64,000 nucleotides of DNA, taken from positions 248,001 through 312,000 of the forward strand of contig NZ_CP083582.1 of the NCBI RefSeq assembly GCF_020091585.1, in the 5' to 3' direction. Positions 48,377-57,908 of the stretch are shown in pieces. This DNA comes from Kovacikia minuta CCNUW1. Lineage in GTDB: Bacteria > Cyanobacteriota > Cyanobacteriia > Leptolyngbyales > Leptolyngbyaceae. Within the stretch, counting starts at the first letter, position 1, and every line of letters starts with the position of its first letter. The notes under the pieces were generated by a model. That model saw only the letters and a program-made list of their open reading frames with translations. It was not told the DNA's origin and searched no databases. Position numbers and translations under genes: made by a program.

Positions 48377-49285
48377 TTATCGAAGACAATCGAAAAAGTC
48401 TTGTGCGTAGCCTGCAATTAAACCAGCTCGATCATTTCCATTGATGATTTGTCTTGCACCAACCCAATCTGTTGAACGATTGAAGAAATCAGAGAAGCCT
48501 AAAGTTGTAAAAAAACCATCAACCATTCCTTGCAACATAATCTTTACAGAAATGTCCAAGTCTAAAGCGAGTGAGGGATGATCGTACAGAGCAGTACCAA
48601 GACCGATCGCCTGTCCCATTTTTTGATAGTTAAAGCCATGAGTTAGCTGTACTAAACCTCTACCAAAGTAGCTGTTACCATTTGGATGAGGTAAAGCATA
48701 GTTTCTGTCAATGAGTCCTCGATTAAATAAGTTCGTAACGGCTGATATTGAACAGGAATCTGTTTGACAAAATCCTTCCCTCACAGGCTCGATTGTTTCA
48801 CCCGTTTCGTGGTATGCAGTTGCAAGAGCATAGGCTAGCCAGCGCAGATCGTTCAGAGTGCTGTTCTCCCAATAGTCAAAGATGGCATCGTAGCCTTCGA
48901 CTTGCTTTTGGTTAAGTGTTGAGGAGAACTGAGTTGTAGCTCTGTATTTGGTGAAAAAACTTTTTCTATCGACTTTTCGCCCATCTCCCTTCGGTGTTAC
49001 CCAAAAAGGTTGCCATCTAGATAGCTTTGTATGCTTGTCTAGAGCAGTCCAGGTATTTGTGTCCACTACTCCTGAAATACTTCCTGAAGCCAGCAAACCA
49101 AGTGCATTCTGAAACTTATCGACAACATCAGATGTTCCTGCTCCAAAATCCCCATCAACTTCAATGGTATGACCACATCCAGAGAGAGCGTGTTGCAAGA
49201 CAACAACCCAGATTCCCTTGTCCCCTTTCTGTAAAGATGGGCGATCTTGCGGGGCAGGGGGCTTGATATTGATTACTGACGACAT
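48377..49285 (-). CDS. GH19 lysin with peptidoglycan-binding domain
   Basis: 302 residues. N-terminal PG_binding_1 domain (SLQKGDKGIWVVVLQHALSGCGHTIEVDGDFGAGTSDVVDKFQNALGL), then a GH19 chitinase/muramidase-type lysozyme fold: LAYALATAYHETGETIEPVREG with the catalytic Glu in YHETG, and YFGRGLVQLTHGFNYQKMGQAIG with the family GRGxxQLT motif. No signal peptide. Start chosen at ATG 49285 because AAAGGAG lies ideally upstream; ten further codons are open. First gene of the minus-strand island. Confidence 0.87.
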   Translation of the reverse strand: MSSVINIKPPAPQDRPSLQKGDKGIWVVVLQHALSGCGHTIEVDGDFGAGTSDVVDKFQNALGLLASGSISGVVDTNTWTALDKHTKLSRWQPFWVTPKGDGRKVDRKSFFTKYRATTQFSSTLNQKQVEGYDAIFDYWENSTLNDLRWLAYALATAYHETGETIEPVREGFCQTDSCSISAVTNLFNRGLIDRNYALPHPNGNSYFGRGLVQLTHGFNYQKMGQAIGLGTALYDHPSLALDLDISVKIMLQGMVDGFFTTLGFSDFFNRSTDWVGARQIINGNDRAGLIAGYAQDFFDCLR

Positions 49286-49386
49286 CTTCGTTTCTCCTTT
49301 AGATTCTTCAACCATGAGATGGCTGAGCTATTGATTGATTGCTGTTTCAAAGTCAGCTTATCTGCCTCAAGTTGGCTTCGTCAGTC

Positions 49387-49420
49387 GGGAGAAGGTCGGA
49401 TGAAAGTCGGATGAAGGTCA
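49387..49420. repeat. 11-bp repeat AGGTCGGATGA, locus 1
   Basis: Two and a half units of AGGTCGGATGA/AAGTCGGATGA followed by AGGTCAGCA. An equivalent locus in the same orientation lies at 52149-52199. The two bracket the toxin/IS66 segment. Confidence 0.75.
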
Positions 49421-49569
49421 GCAAATCGATCGCGAAGGTTGGTTGCGAGGACGAACAGCCAAACAATATGAGGAGCGAAAACCAGATGAGGATATACGCG
49501 AAGATATTTGGCAAGACGTGCGCGATCGTGCACCCACTCCGACTGAACCTCGGTGGTAATTGATCCGAC

Positions 49570-49707
49570 TTGCCTTACACACCTGAAGCAGCCCGATGGT
49601 TTGAGATCGAACGGGCACGCCTGATCAAAGTCGGATTGTCGCCAGCCTATGCTGATGGACAAATTGCCAAAAAATGCTTGATGGTGATCCACTCAACCTA
49701 TCGCTAG
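49570..49707 (+). pseudogene. VapC/PIN toxin remnant
   Basis: A 45-residue open stretch from 49570, LPYTPEAARWFEIERARLIKVGLSPAYADGQIAKKCLMVI (shown in part: LSPAYADGQIA), matches the C-terminal third of FitB/VapC PIN toxins, including the acidic residue in ADGQIA. The N-terminal two thirds are missing or out of frame. The terminal part past 49680 is no longer family-like. Decayed toxin; the 3' end abuts the IS66 target. Confidence 0.55.
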
Positions 49708-49729
49708 GAAAAGTTCGATAACATCCAAG

Positions 49730-51316
49730 GTAAGCGTTCAGGGGGTAATAGCAACAGTAGGTAGTAGGGAGGGAGCAGATCGACCCTGCCGAGCAGCACG
49801 ACAGGCCTCAACCAGATAATCTAACACTGGACGATTTTGAGATCGTAGTGTCGTGACCACCGTGAGCATTCTTGAGACAAATAAACTGCCCACTTGACTT
49901 TGAGAACCAAAGCTATTTTTGCGCCATAAAACGGCTGGACGCAGTGCCCGTTCTGCTGCATTATTGGTTGGTTCAATCCCTGCTGTTGTCACAAACGTCC
50001 ATAACGCTGTCTCTACTTTCAACAGTTGCTGGCAGGTTCGAACTGTTTTTGCTAACGGTGTTTTTTCTTTTGTTCCAATGACATAAGCAGATCCCTCACT
50101 CAGCAACTCGTGAATGCGTTGCTGAATAGGTGCGACTTCTAAAATAAATTGCGAACGCTCTAAAGTGCCATCTCGAACCCGATACCACAACTCAAACAAC
50201 AACTTCTGTTGAGCTAACAGTGCTCGACCTAATTCACCAGAAACTCCAGACCGTTCGGCAATCCGAGTAAAATCTCGTTTGAGATGGGCCCAACACAGTT
50301 GTCGGCCTTTGAGTTCAAGCCAAGTATAGGCACTGAAGCGGTCACTGCTGACAATGCCATTAAAGGCCTGGCCCAATAAGTCTTGGCACACGGCTTGAGA
50401 GCGTCCTAGACAGACTGCAAAATAGCTGACTAATGGGGTGACGATTACCCACAACCAACCTTTGCATCGAGTCGGATTGTTGCCATCGCTATTGCCTTGA
50501 GCAAAGCTGGTTTCATCCATATTCACCTGAGCTTGGGCTTGGACATAGCGCTGGGCTTGAACCACAGCCTCTGCAACCGAATCAGAACTCTCCTGCCGCA
50601 GTTGGTTGATACTGCCGACTGAAATCTCCACCCCAAACAATTCCCACAGCAATTCTTGGACCATTCGGTGTGACTGGCGGTACTGTCCGCTCAACACGCC
50701 AACGTGAGCCACCACTCGCTCTCCATAACCACTCCCGTTGCAAATCTCCTCGTCCCAAGCCCGCGTCACTCCCCCACATCGCCCACACGCCAAGGCATGA
50801 AACCGATGCTCACACACTTGAGGCACAATCGGAGGGATTTCTACAACCTGAATCCGATGCGGGTCGTGGTCTACTCCGTTCAATCTCCCACCACAGTGCA
50901 CGCACGCTTCAGGATAATAGTCTTCAACGTTCTGGCATTGCTCAGTTGGATACAACGAGCGCCCATGCCCTTCGTGTCCAGGTTGTCCACCTCGCTGCTT
51001 GCCACTTTTCGGCTTCTCCTTCACTTTGAACCCTTTGCTCATATCCTGTGACGGAGGTTGAGACGAATTCTGGCTGTTTTGCTTGACCTGTTCCTTGAGT
51101 AATTCGTTCTCTACTTTGAATTCCTCGTATTGTTGCTCTAGCTGTTCGATGCGCCCAACCAAACTGTTCACCAATCGTTTGACACTCTCTGGGGTCTTTT
51201 CCCAATCCGTTTGGCTAATCTCGTTCACTGAGTTGGGCAAGTTCTCGTTCATCCTGTTAGCCTATCAGCACCTTTCATTTTTCTCAATTCCCTGATCCAA
51301 CCGTCTGAACAGTTAC
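49730..51316 (-). mobile_element. IS66-family element (transposase only)
   Basis: 1,587 bp with ends GTAAGCGTTCAG and GTAACTGTTCAG (read inward) and a perfect 8-bp duplication CATCCAAG at 49722-49729 and 51317-51324. GTAAGCG-type ends and 8-bp duplications are IS66 hallmarks. It holds only the tnpC transposase, as in the ISBst12 subgroup. It inserted five codons before the stop of a PIN toxin gene. Confidence 0.95.
49738..51252 (-). CDS. tnpC: IS66-family transposase
   Basis: 504 residues, complete. N-terminal leucine-rich coiled coil (VGRIEQLEQQYEEFKVENELLKEQV), a basic SQNSSQPPSQD stretch, an IS66 zinc finger (CVHCGGRL...LACGRCG), HTH region and the DDE core: VNMDETSF, GIVSSDRFSAYTWLE, and TNNAAERALRPAVLWRKNSFG with the catalytic Glu. 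No frameshift, so it is probably active. It lies on the minus strand within the element. Confidence 0.95.
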   Translation of the reverse strand: MNENLPNSVNEISQTDWEKTPESVKRLVNSLVGRIEQLEQQYEEFKVENELLKEQVKQNSQNSSQPPSQDMSKGFKVKEKPKSGKQRGGQPGHEGHGRSLYPTEQCQNVEDYYPEACVHCGGRLNGVDHDPHRIQVVEIPPIVPQVCEHRFHALACGRCGGVTRAWDEEICNGSGYGERVVAHVGVLSGQYRQSHRMVQELLWELFGVEISVGSINQLRQESSDSVAEAVVQAQRYVQAQAQVNMDETSFAQGNSDGNNPTRCKGWLWVIVTPLVSYFAVCLGRSQAVCQDLLGQAFNGIVSSDRFSAYTWLELKGRQLCWAHLKRDFTRIAERSGVSGELGRALLAQQKLLFELWYRVRDGTLERSQFILEVAPIQQRIHELLSEGSAYVIGTKEKTPLAKTVRTCQQLLKVETALWTFVTTAGIEPTNNAAERALRPAVLWRKNSFGSQSQVGSLFVSRMLTVVTTLRSQNRPVLDYLVEACRAARQGRSAPSLLPTVAITP

Positions 51317-51757
51317 CATCCAAGATTCGATCAAGAAAGGCTGGACTTCGTGCATTCGCTGAAAGTCATTGTCGGAAGAAACCAGAATCAAGTTGTGTTG
51401 AAGTGCTACTGCGGCGATCCAGAGGTCGTTATCGCTAAAGCCAAGTGAGGTCATCGTTGCTTTACGACGTTTGTTGGGTTCTTTGGGAGCAAACTGGTTG
51501 AAAATTTTGGTCTTGAGTTGACCGTAGACTTGAGCTGTCTGCTCATCTATGCGATAAATTGGAATGTCTTGGAGAAAGTTAGTTAGGACAGCAAGATTGG
51601 CTTCTCGTCGCTGCGATTTTTCCATCATGTAGACGAGTTCGCCTTGTACGATCGCACAGGTAACAAGGTTCTGTTCGCCGACTTGGGCAGCGCGATTAAT
51701 TACACTTGTATCGCCAAGAATGATGCGGCTGCAATGGTTAGTATCGAGCAGATACAT
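51284..51757 (-). CDS. PIN-domain toxin, 3' end replaced by IS66
   Basis: 157 residues of a VapC/FitB-like PIN RNase: MYLLDTNHCSRIILGD (Asp5), AIVQGELVYMMEKS (Glu), TMTSLGFSDNDLWIAAVALQHNLILVSSDNDFQRM (SDNDLWIA and SSDNDF acidic residues). All catalytic positions remain. The last residues TVQTVGSGN are encoded by the IS66 end; without the element the frame would read ESWM-LSNFS-stop. Function is probably kept. Starts 3 bp after its antitoxin stop. Confidence 0.87.
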   Translation of the reverse strand: MYLLDTNHCSRIILGDTSVINRAAQVGEQNLVTCAIVQGELVYMMEKSQRREANLAVLTNFLQDIPIYRIDEQTAQVYGQLKTKIFNQFAPKEPNKRRKATMTSLGFSDNDLWIAAVALQHNLILVSSDNDFQRMHEVQPFLIESWMVTVQTVGSGN

Positions 51758-51760
51758 GAA

Positions 51761-51982
51761 CTAGAATTGGGCTTCGCTGCGGGTATCGTAGACAGATTGT
51801 AGACAGCCCTCAAAATCGTCTCCTTGCCATTTTCCGGCATGACTCAGGATCGATCGCCCAGAGCCAGGACGAAGAGAAGGCTGGTTTTGAAGTAGGGTTT
51901 TAAGGTAGATGAGGGTTAGCTCGATCGCGCTTTCGGGAGCAGTTTCGATTGTTTGCAGGAGTTCCTCTTTGATCGATGACAT
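51761..51982 (-). CDS. Antitoxin-like protein of the PIN toxin pair
   Basis: 73 residues, helical: IKEELLQTIETAPESAIELTLIYLKTLLQN, then a disordered RPGSGRSILSHAGKWQGDDFEGCLQSVYDTRSE tail typical of toxin-wrapping antitoxin ends. First gene of the pair. GGAGGC lies before ATG. I do not see a clear DNA-binding fold, so the family is uncertain; the pairing rests on the tight 3-bp gap. Confidence 0.75.
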   Translation of the reverse strand: MSSIKEELLQTIETAPESAIELTLIYLKTLLQNQPSLRPGSGRSILSHAGKWQGDDFEGCLQSVYDTRSEAQF

Positions 51983-52055
51983 CCATTGCCTCCAGTTACC
52001 CGATTAATCTCTTTCTATTCTATAGCTGTCCTAAATTGTTGGTGAGCAAGGGGAG

Positions 52056-52093
52056 TTGTGAAAGACTTTCCCGTCCGGGAAGGTCTTTCACAA
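52056..52093. repeat. Palindrome TTGTGAAAGACTTTCCCG
   Basis: 18-bp arms with one mismatch around TC. Strong cruciform or RNA hairpin without a T-tail, divergently placed between the antitoxin and STAND genes. Confidence 0.85.
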
Positions 52094-52148
52094 TCCAAAT
52101 AGGATCGCTATATCTCTTGCCTTGCTGACCGTTGGTGGTTGGTAAAAG

Positions 52149-52199
52149 GTGAGGCAAAGGTCGGATGAAGGTCGGATGAAAGTCGGGTGAAGGTCAGCA
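52149..52199. repeat. 11-bp repeat AGGTCGGATGA, locus 2
   Basis: Three and a half units (AGGTCGGATGA, AGGTCGGATGA, AAGTCGGGTGA, AGGTCAGCAC), same orientation as 49387-49420, ~2.75 kb away. Confidence 0.78.
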
Positions 52200-52423
52200 C
52201 AATTACGGGGAAGGCTGATTAAATTTAATTACGGCTGAGAAAATTACTGAGGAATTGACCGGAAAGTCGGTTTCTGAAGCGGAATATCTCTACAAGGAAA
52301 ATTCTTGGCTTTGGAGGCTGATGTCTGAACCAGAAGAAGTTAGGGGTTGCTCTATCAGTGCAGAAAACATGCGGGTGGCTGGTTTGCCACTGCATTGAAC
52401 ATTTACCTGGGGAGCTTGGGTTC

Positions 52424-55400
52424 GTGACTGTTGAAGAAGGGTTGGCGTTAATTGAGCAAGTTTTGCCGCAGGGACAGTTAAGCAAAGTTCAGACGATCGT
52501 GTTTCGCCATGCGTGGGAAGGTCAGTCTTATAAGGAGATCGCTGAACAGTTTGATTACACCCTCGGTTACATCAAAGATACGGGTTCCGATCTCTGGAAG
52601 ATGCTGTCCGATGTGATGGGCGAGAAGGTGACGCGGCGCAACTTTCAGGTTGTGCTGAAGCGGGCTATGAGGCAGAGGGCAGAGGGCGGAGGGCAAAAGG
52701 CAGAAGCAAAAAGTGACGATTCTTCAACTCAAAACTCAAAACTCAAAACTCAAAACTATCTCCCTGCATCTCACACCCCATACCCCACACCCCACCAGGA
52801 CTGGGGAACCGCGATCGATGTTTCCATTTTCTACAATCGCACGGTTGAGTTGGCGACCTTAGACCAATGGGTGGGGCAGGATAGATGCCGTGTTGTTGCC
52901 ATCCTGGGGATGGGAGGGATGGGCAAGACTAGCCTGTCAGTGAAGCTGGCGGAGCAGGTTCAGGAGGGGTTTGAGTATCTGATCTGGCGCAGTTTGCGGC
53001 ATGCTCCTGCTTTGTCGGAATTACTGGCGGATGTGATGCGGGTGCTGTCGAATCAACAGGAGGGGAAGCTACCGGAGACAACCGAGGGTCAAATTTCGGC
53101 GTTAATCAAATCCCTGCGTCAACATCGATGCCTGCTGGTTTTAGACAATCTGGAGTCGATCTTACAAAGCGGGCAACAGACGGGGTGTTACCGGGCGGAT
53201 TATGAGGACTATGGGCAGTTGATTTCCCGCGTCAGTGATGAGCGGCATCAAAGCTGTTTGCTCCTGACCAGTCGGGAGAAACCGGGAGAAATTCTGATCC
53301 GGGAAGGGGAAACATTGCCTGTGCGATCGCTGCAACTCTCCGGGCTGCAACACGCTGCGGGTGAAAAAATTTTGCAGGAAAAAGGACTGATCGATTCTGC
53401 CGCCACCTGTGGGCAACTGATTGACCATTACAGCGGCAATCCGCTGGCATTGAAGATTGCAGCAGCGACAATTCGATCGTTGTTTAGTGGCAACATCGCC
53501 ACATTCCTGAGCCAGGGAACCGTGGTGTTCGGTGATGTTTCTGAACTGCTGAATCAACAGTTCAATCGCCTTTCAGCTCTGGAACAACAGGTAATGTACT
53601 GGTTAGCGATCGCCCGTGAGTGGATCACGTTAGAGGAATTACAGGCGGATATTGTGCCCGCCGTTTCGCAACGGGATTTATTAGAAACACTGGTATCGTT
53701 GCAGGGGCGTTCTTTAATTGAATCAAACGGAATTGGCTTTTCCCAACAGCCCGTTGTCATGGACTACATGACGCAGCGGTTGGTGAAACAGTTTTACAAT
53801 GATATTTCAGCTCGAAAACTGAGGTACTTTAGCCAATATTTGTTGATTAAGGCTCAGGCAAAGGACTACATTCGTGAAGCACAGGTTCGCCTGATCTTGC
53901 AACCTGTAAGAGACAAACTACTGGCAGCTTTTGAGACCCAACAAAATCTGGAAAGCCAGCTCAATAGCCTGTTACCCCTGCTGCGGAATCAGTCCCTGGC
54001 TAAGGAAGGTTATGCCGCAGGCAATTTGCTGAATTTGTTCTGGCAATTGCAGAGTAATTTGAACGATCGTGACTTCTCAAACTTAGCAATCCGCCAAGCC
54101 TATCTGCCCAATGTCACCCTCCACCGGGCCAACTTTACCCACTGCCAGATTGAGCAATCGGTTTTCGCTGAAACCTTTGGGGGTGTGATTTCGGTGGCGT
54201 TTAGTCCGGACGGTCAGCGTCTCGCAACCAGTGATACCAGTAGTGATATTCAAATCTGGGAAGTTTCTAGCGGAAGACAACTGCTGATCTGTAAGGGACA
54301 CAATCACTGGACCTGGGCAGTTGCTTTCAGCCCCAATGGTCAGTTTCTTGCCAGTGCCAGTGATGATTATCTGGTCAAGCTTTGGGATGCTCAGACTGGA
54401 GATTGTCTCAAAACTTTTGTGGGACATACCTATTCGGTGAATGCGATCGCGTTCAGTCCCAATGGACATTTCCTCGCAACCAGTTCCCAGGATGCCACCA
54501 TTCGTCTATGGGATCTGCGGATTTCTGGGCATTCATCGCCCACAATTGCCTGCGAAGATCGTTCAGATGTTGCGAATGATTCTATGCAACTATTGGGACA
54601 TTTGAGCCGAGTCTGGTCTGTCGCCTTTAGTCCCGATGGTAAAACCCTGGCAAGTGGCTCGGAAGATCAGACCATTAAGCTGTGGGATTGGCACACAGGT
54701 GAATGCTTGAAAACGTTAACTGGACATCAGGGCTGGATCAAGGCGATCGCGTTCAGTTCCATTGGCACCCACCTTGCCAGTGGCAGTTTTGACCATACGA
54801 TTAAAATCTGGGATGGGGAAACGGGTGCCTGTTTGAGAACCCTATATGGGCATACCAGCACTGTGACGACGATCTCATTTAGTCCAGATGGACAATTGCT
54901 CGCCAGCAGTAGCTATGATCAAACCCTCAAGCTATGGGATGTGCAAACAGGGCAATGTGTCAAAACACTGTACGGTCATGGCAATCGGGTTTGGTCCGTT
55001 GCGTTCAGTCCGACAGGTCAACAACTGGCAAGTGGAGGGGATGACCATGCTGCCAAACTGTGGGATATCAAAACTGGACAATGCCTCAAGACCATCAAAG
55101 GGACATACTAATTCGGTGATGGAGATCGCTCTCAGTCCGGATGGTCATCATTTAGCCAGTGGGCATGAAGACCAGAACGTGCGGCTGTGGGGCGTTTCTA
55201 CCAGAAAATGTGTGCAAACCTTACAGGGGCATACCAATCGGGTCTGGTCAGTTGCCTTCAAGCCCCAAAGTGTTCCCGATGATGAGAGCAGCGAGGATAA
55301 CTGTAAAGCTACGATTACCCTCGCCAGTGGAAGTGCGGATCAAACCATCAAACTCTGGAATTGGCAGACTGGACAATGTGTGAAAACCCTGTATGGGCAC

Positions 55401-56228
55401 AGTAGTTGGGTTTGGTCCGTTGCGTTTAGCCCCGATGGAGCATGGATTGCCAGCGGCAGCTACGATCGCACCATCAAACTGTGGGATGTGGATGCCGGAA
55501 AGTGCGTAAAAACATTAGAGGAACACACTGCTCCAGTCACTTCGGTGGCACTCAGCCCGGATGGTCAATGGTTAGGTAGCGGTAGCTTTGATGCCACTGT
55601 GAAACTGTGGGAAGTTGCCACAGGTCAATGCTTGAAAACGTTTATTGGACACCAAAATAGTGTCTGGCAAGTTGAATTTAGCCCCGATGGACAGAAGCTT
55701 GTCAGTTGCAGTTTTGACCTCACAATTAAGCTTTGGGATGTGCAGTCGGGTGAGTGCCTGCAAACCTTTGAAGGACATACCGCAGCCATCGCAACGGTTA
55801 GATTTAGCCCCAATGGGCAACAGTTAATTAGTGGTGGTTTTGATCAAACAATACAAATTTGGGATATTGCTACGGGTAAAAGCATACAAGTTTTGCAGGG
55901 GCATACTGGAATTGTTTCAACCCTGGTGTGCCAATCCGTTAATCTATCGTCGGAATGTGTTCGTGGGGGCGGGCAGAACCATGCCTGCCTTTCTGGCTCT
56001 ACACTCCGCAGCCAAAGGGATGCGCTTTCTCCTCCAGCCTCTTGCTCAATTTTCAGCGGCAGCTTTGACGAGACGATTAAGTGTTGGAGCCTGGAAACCC
56101 GATCGTGTCACTCCACATTGAGAGTTCCCCGTCCCTATGAGGGCATGAATATCAGCCACACCACTGGACTCAATGAAGCTCAAAGGGTGACTTTGAGCGC
56201 TTTAGGAGCAACGAGTGACAAATCATAA
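52424..56228 (+). pseudogene. STAND ATPase with WD40 sensor, frameshifted
   Basis: About 1,268 residues once one G is removed from GGG 55100-55102. N-terminal helix-turn-helix-like domain (residues 1-85: VEEGLALIEQVL...YKEIAEQFDYTLGYIKDTGSDLWKML). Low-complexity linker (~85-130) encoded by GGCAGAG and AACTCAA heptamers. NB-ARC ATPase: P-loop GMGGMGKTS (~162), LLVLDNLES Walker B, LLTSREK. Then a helical part and ~14 WD40 repeats from residue ~588, enough for two seven-bladed propellers. A GTG start at 52424 is preceded by GGGGAG. Such STAND proteins act as signal or phage sensors; no effector domain is obvious. Confidence 0.88.
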
Positions 56229-56340
56229 GCATAAGCATAAGAGGATGTCTTAAAAGTCCTACTGTTGGTAGCAATCCTTACTGATCCCCCTAAATCCCCC
56301 TTAAAAAGGGGGACTTTTGTTCCAGTTCCCCCTTTTTAAG

Positions 56341-57826
56341 GCTACCGTGTACACACAAGTGGGGCTTGAGCTAGTTTCCACCCGATGAAGATTGCCTCAA
56401 ACTGCCGCAAACCATGAATTAGAGTAGGCATTCCGGGGGGACGTTGGGAGCGATAACCCGACCATCCTCCTAAGCGAGCAATTAACCAGGTTGCCCAAGC
56501 TAAAGAACTGGGAGGATGAGGATTCTGCTGTTTTTGAGTGTGTCCTTGCAACGTCGGTTCTAGCTGAGTGAGGCATTGCTGCTGTTCATCGCTAAAGGCA
56601 ACAGAGGCAGATAACTCAGGGTTATCTCGCCCTTCCACCAGTTGTAGGACTCGCACGGCAATCGACAGCGCCAGCACAGTCAAGCGTTGAATGGCATCTA
56701 CCGATTCCAGTTGCGTCGCTTCGAGATTGAGTCCGGCCTGTTTGAGGGTGGCAAACAGTTGTTCAATCCGCCAGCGCCAGCAGTACCACTGAATGACTTG
56801 GAGTGCCTGTTCTAAGCAAACGACTTCATGAGTGGTCAACAGTCGCCAATGAATCGGTTGTTGTCCAGGGGGTGGGTTGACTTCCTGTGCCTCTACGGCG
56901 TAGAGACCCACACTGGGAGGATAGTCGTGAGCGTTGAGGTTGTCGGGTCGCCGGATCTCAACCTTCGCCACACGCACGAACTAGCAATGCCTCTCGTGCA
57001 GTTTGCCCTCGACGGGGATCTTCTACCACTTGCACGGTGTAACTTCCCTGAACGGGTTGAATCGTCAGGTAGTCATAGAGCGATAACGACTGATGCCACA
57101 GACGACGATTTTGACACACCCTGATTAATAAATGGGTTTGAGCGTCTGGAACCGTCGCCCATTCTTCATACAGGTCGCTTTCACGGTCGCCGATATGAGT
57201 GATTAACCTCGCTCCTCCAGCCCTCAAACATCGGTTGCTGCCTTCAGCCGATCGCAGCCATTTGTAGGATTCCTTTTCCTCAATCGGCAGGTGTTGATAG
57301 TCGCGTTGATGTTTATCGCTATGGTCGATGTCACGACTCCACAAATGAATGGTACTTAACCCTAATGGAAAGCCAGTCTCGGCATTCAGCACCAGGGTTG
57401 GATGAATGAAAAACCCAACATCTCGGTCGTTGCCAACGACCCCAAGTCCTTGCGGCTTTAACCGCCCTGCATGGGACTGCAAGTTAACCTCACTGCTATC
57501 ACTAATCGATAACACATGCAATCCTTCCACCTGCGCCTGGCACTGGTCAGCAACACTCCGCACTAACTCGGATATCGTCACGTTTTCATTCTCCAAGAAA
57601 CGATAGTAGCCAATCTGTTCAGCTCGATTTTGGCTGATTTGGGAATGTTTACCGATTGGTGCTGAAGCATTGCTTCATACAGTGCCGCCCCCTTTTGACT
57701 AAACGAGGGTCACCAAATGCAGTTCCTTTGATTTGTGCTGCATGAATGAGAATGGGGTTATCCATAATCAATGAGAGTTTTGAGGAGCTACCTTAGTCTA
57801 GGCTCGATTTGTGTGTACACGGTAGC
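56341..57826 (-). mobile_element. IS4-type insertion sequence, inactive copy
   Basis: 1,486 bp with inverted ends GCTACCGTGTACACACAA and an 8-bp duplication TTTTTAAG. It carries one transposase broken by at least two indels. Its ends equal those of the 190-bp MITEs at 2017-2206 and 3140-3329, and it occupies the same kind of target. Confidence 0.9.
56342..57765 (-). pseudogene. IS4-family transposase, multiply frameshifted
   Basis: Start MDNPILIHAAQIKGTAFGDPRL (ATG 57765), shifted near 57690 into the frame with ENENVTISELVRSV. The DDE core follows: SISDSSEVNLQSH (first Asp), LITHIGDRESDLYEEW (second Asp), a break near 56970, then YCWRWRIEQLFATLKQ, which fits the IS4 Y(2)R(3)E(6)K signature exactly. 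The stop codon and last residues LVCTR lie inside the terminal repeat. Not translatable as one protein, so the copy is dead unless an intact relative exists elsewhere. Confidence 0.88.
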
Positions 57827-57908
57827 TTTTTAAGGGGGGCTAGGGGGGATCGAGGCAATGTTTTTAACTTCTCAAACATCCTCTAAGGCTCAACAGTTCG
57901 TTGATAAT

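Larger units (their letters stand above)
51983..52423. other. Intergenic region with hairpin and 11-bp repeats
   Basis: 441 bp upstream of the STAND gene. It holds the hairpin at 52056-52093 and the repeat at 52149-52199. An in-frame extension of the STAND frame back to 52358 exists but lacks family sequence. Confidence 0.5.
56242..57886 (+). repeat. Terminal-inverted-repeat element (host repeat), copy C, split by IS4-type element
   Basis: Begins GAGGATGTCTTAAAAGTCC and ends CTTCTCAAACATCCTC, with the same CCCCCTAAATCCCCC and GGGGGGCTAGGGGGG tracts as copies A and B. The 1,486-bp element at 56341-57826 is inserted in its second C-tract/G-tract arm. Confidence 0.78.

Noticed and set aside
45136-49285. 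Prophage
   Set aside because: Lysins and a holin-like protein are present, but no terminase, portal, capsid, tail, integrase or attachment repeats were found.
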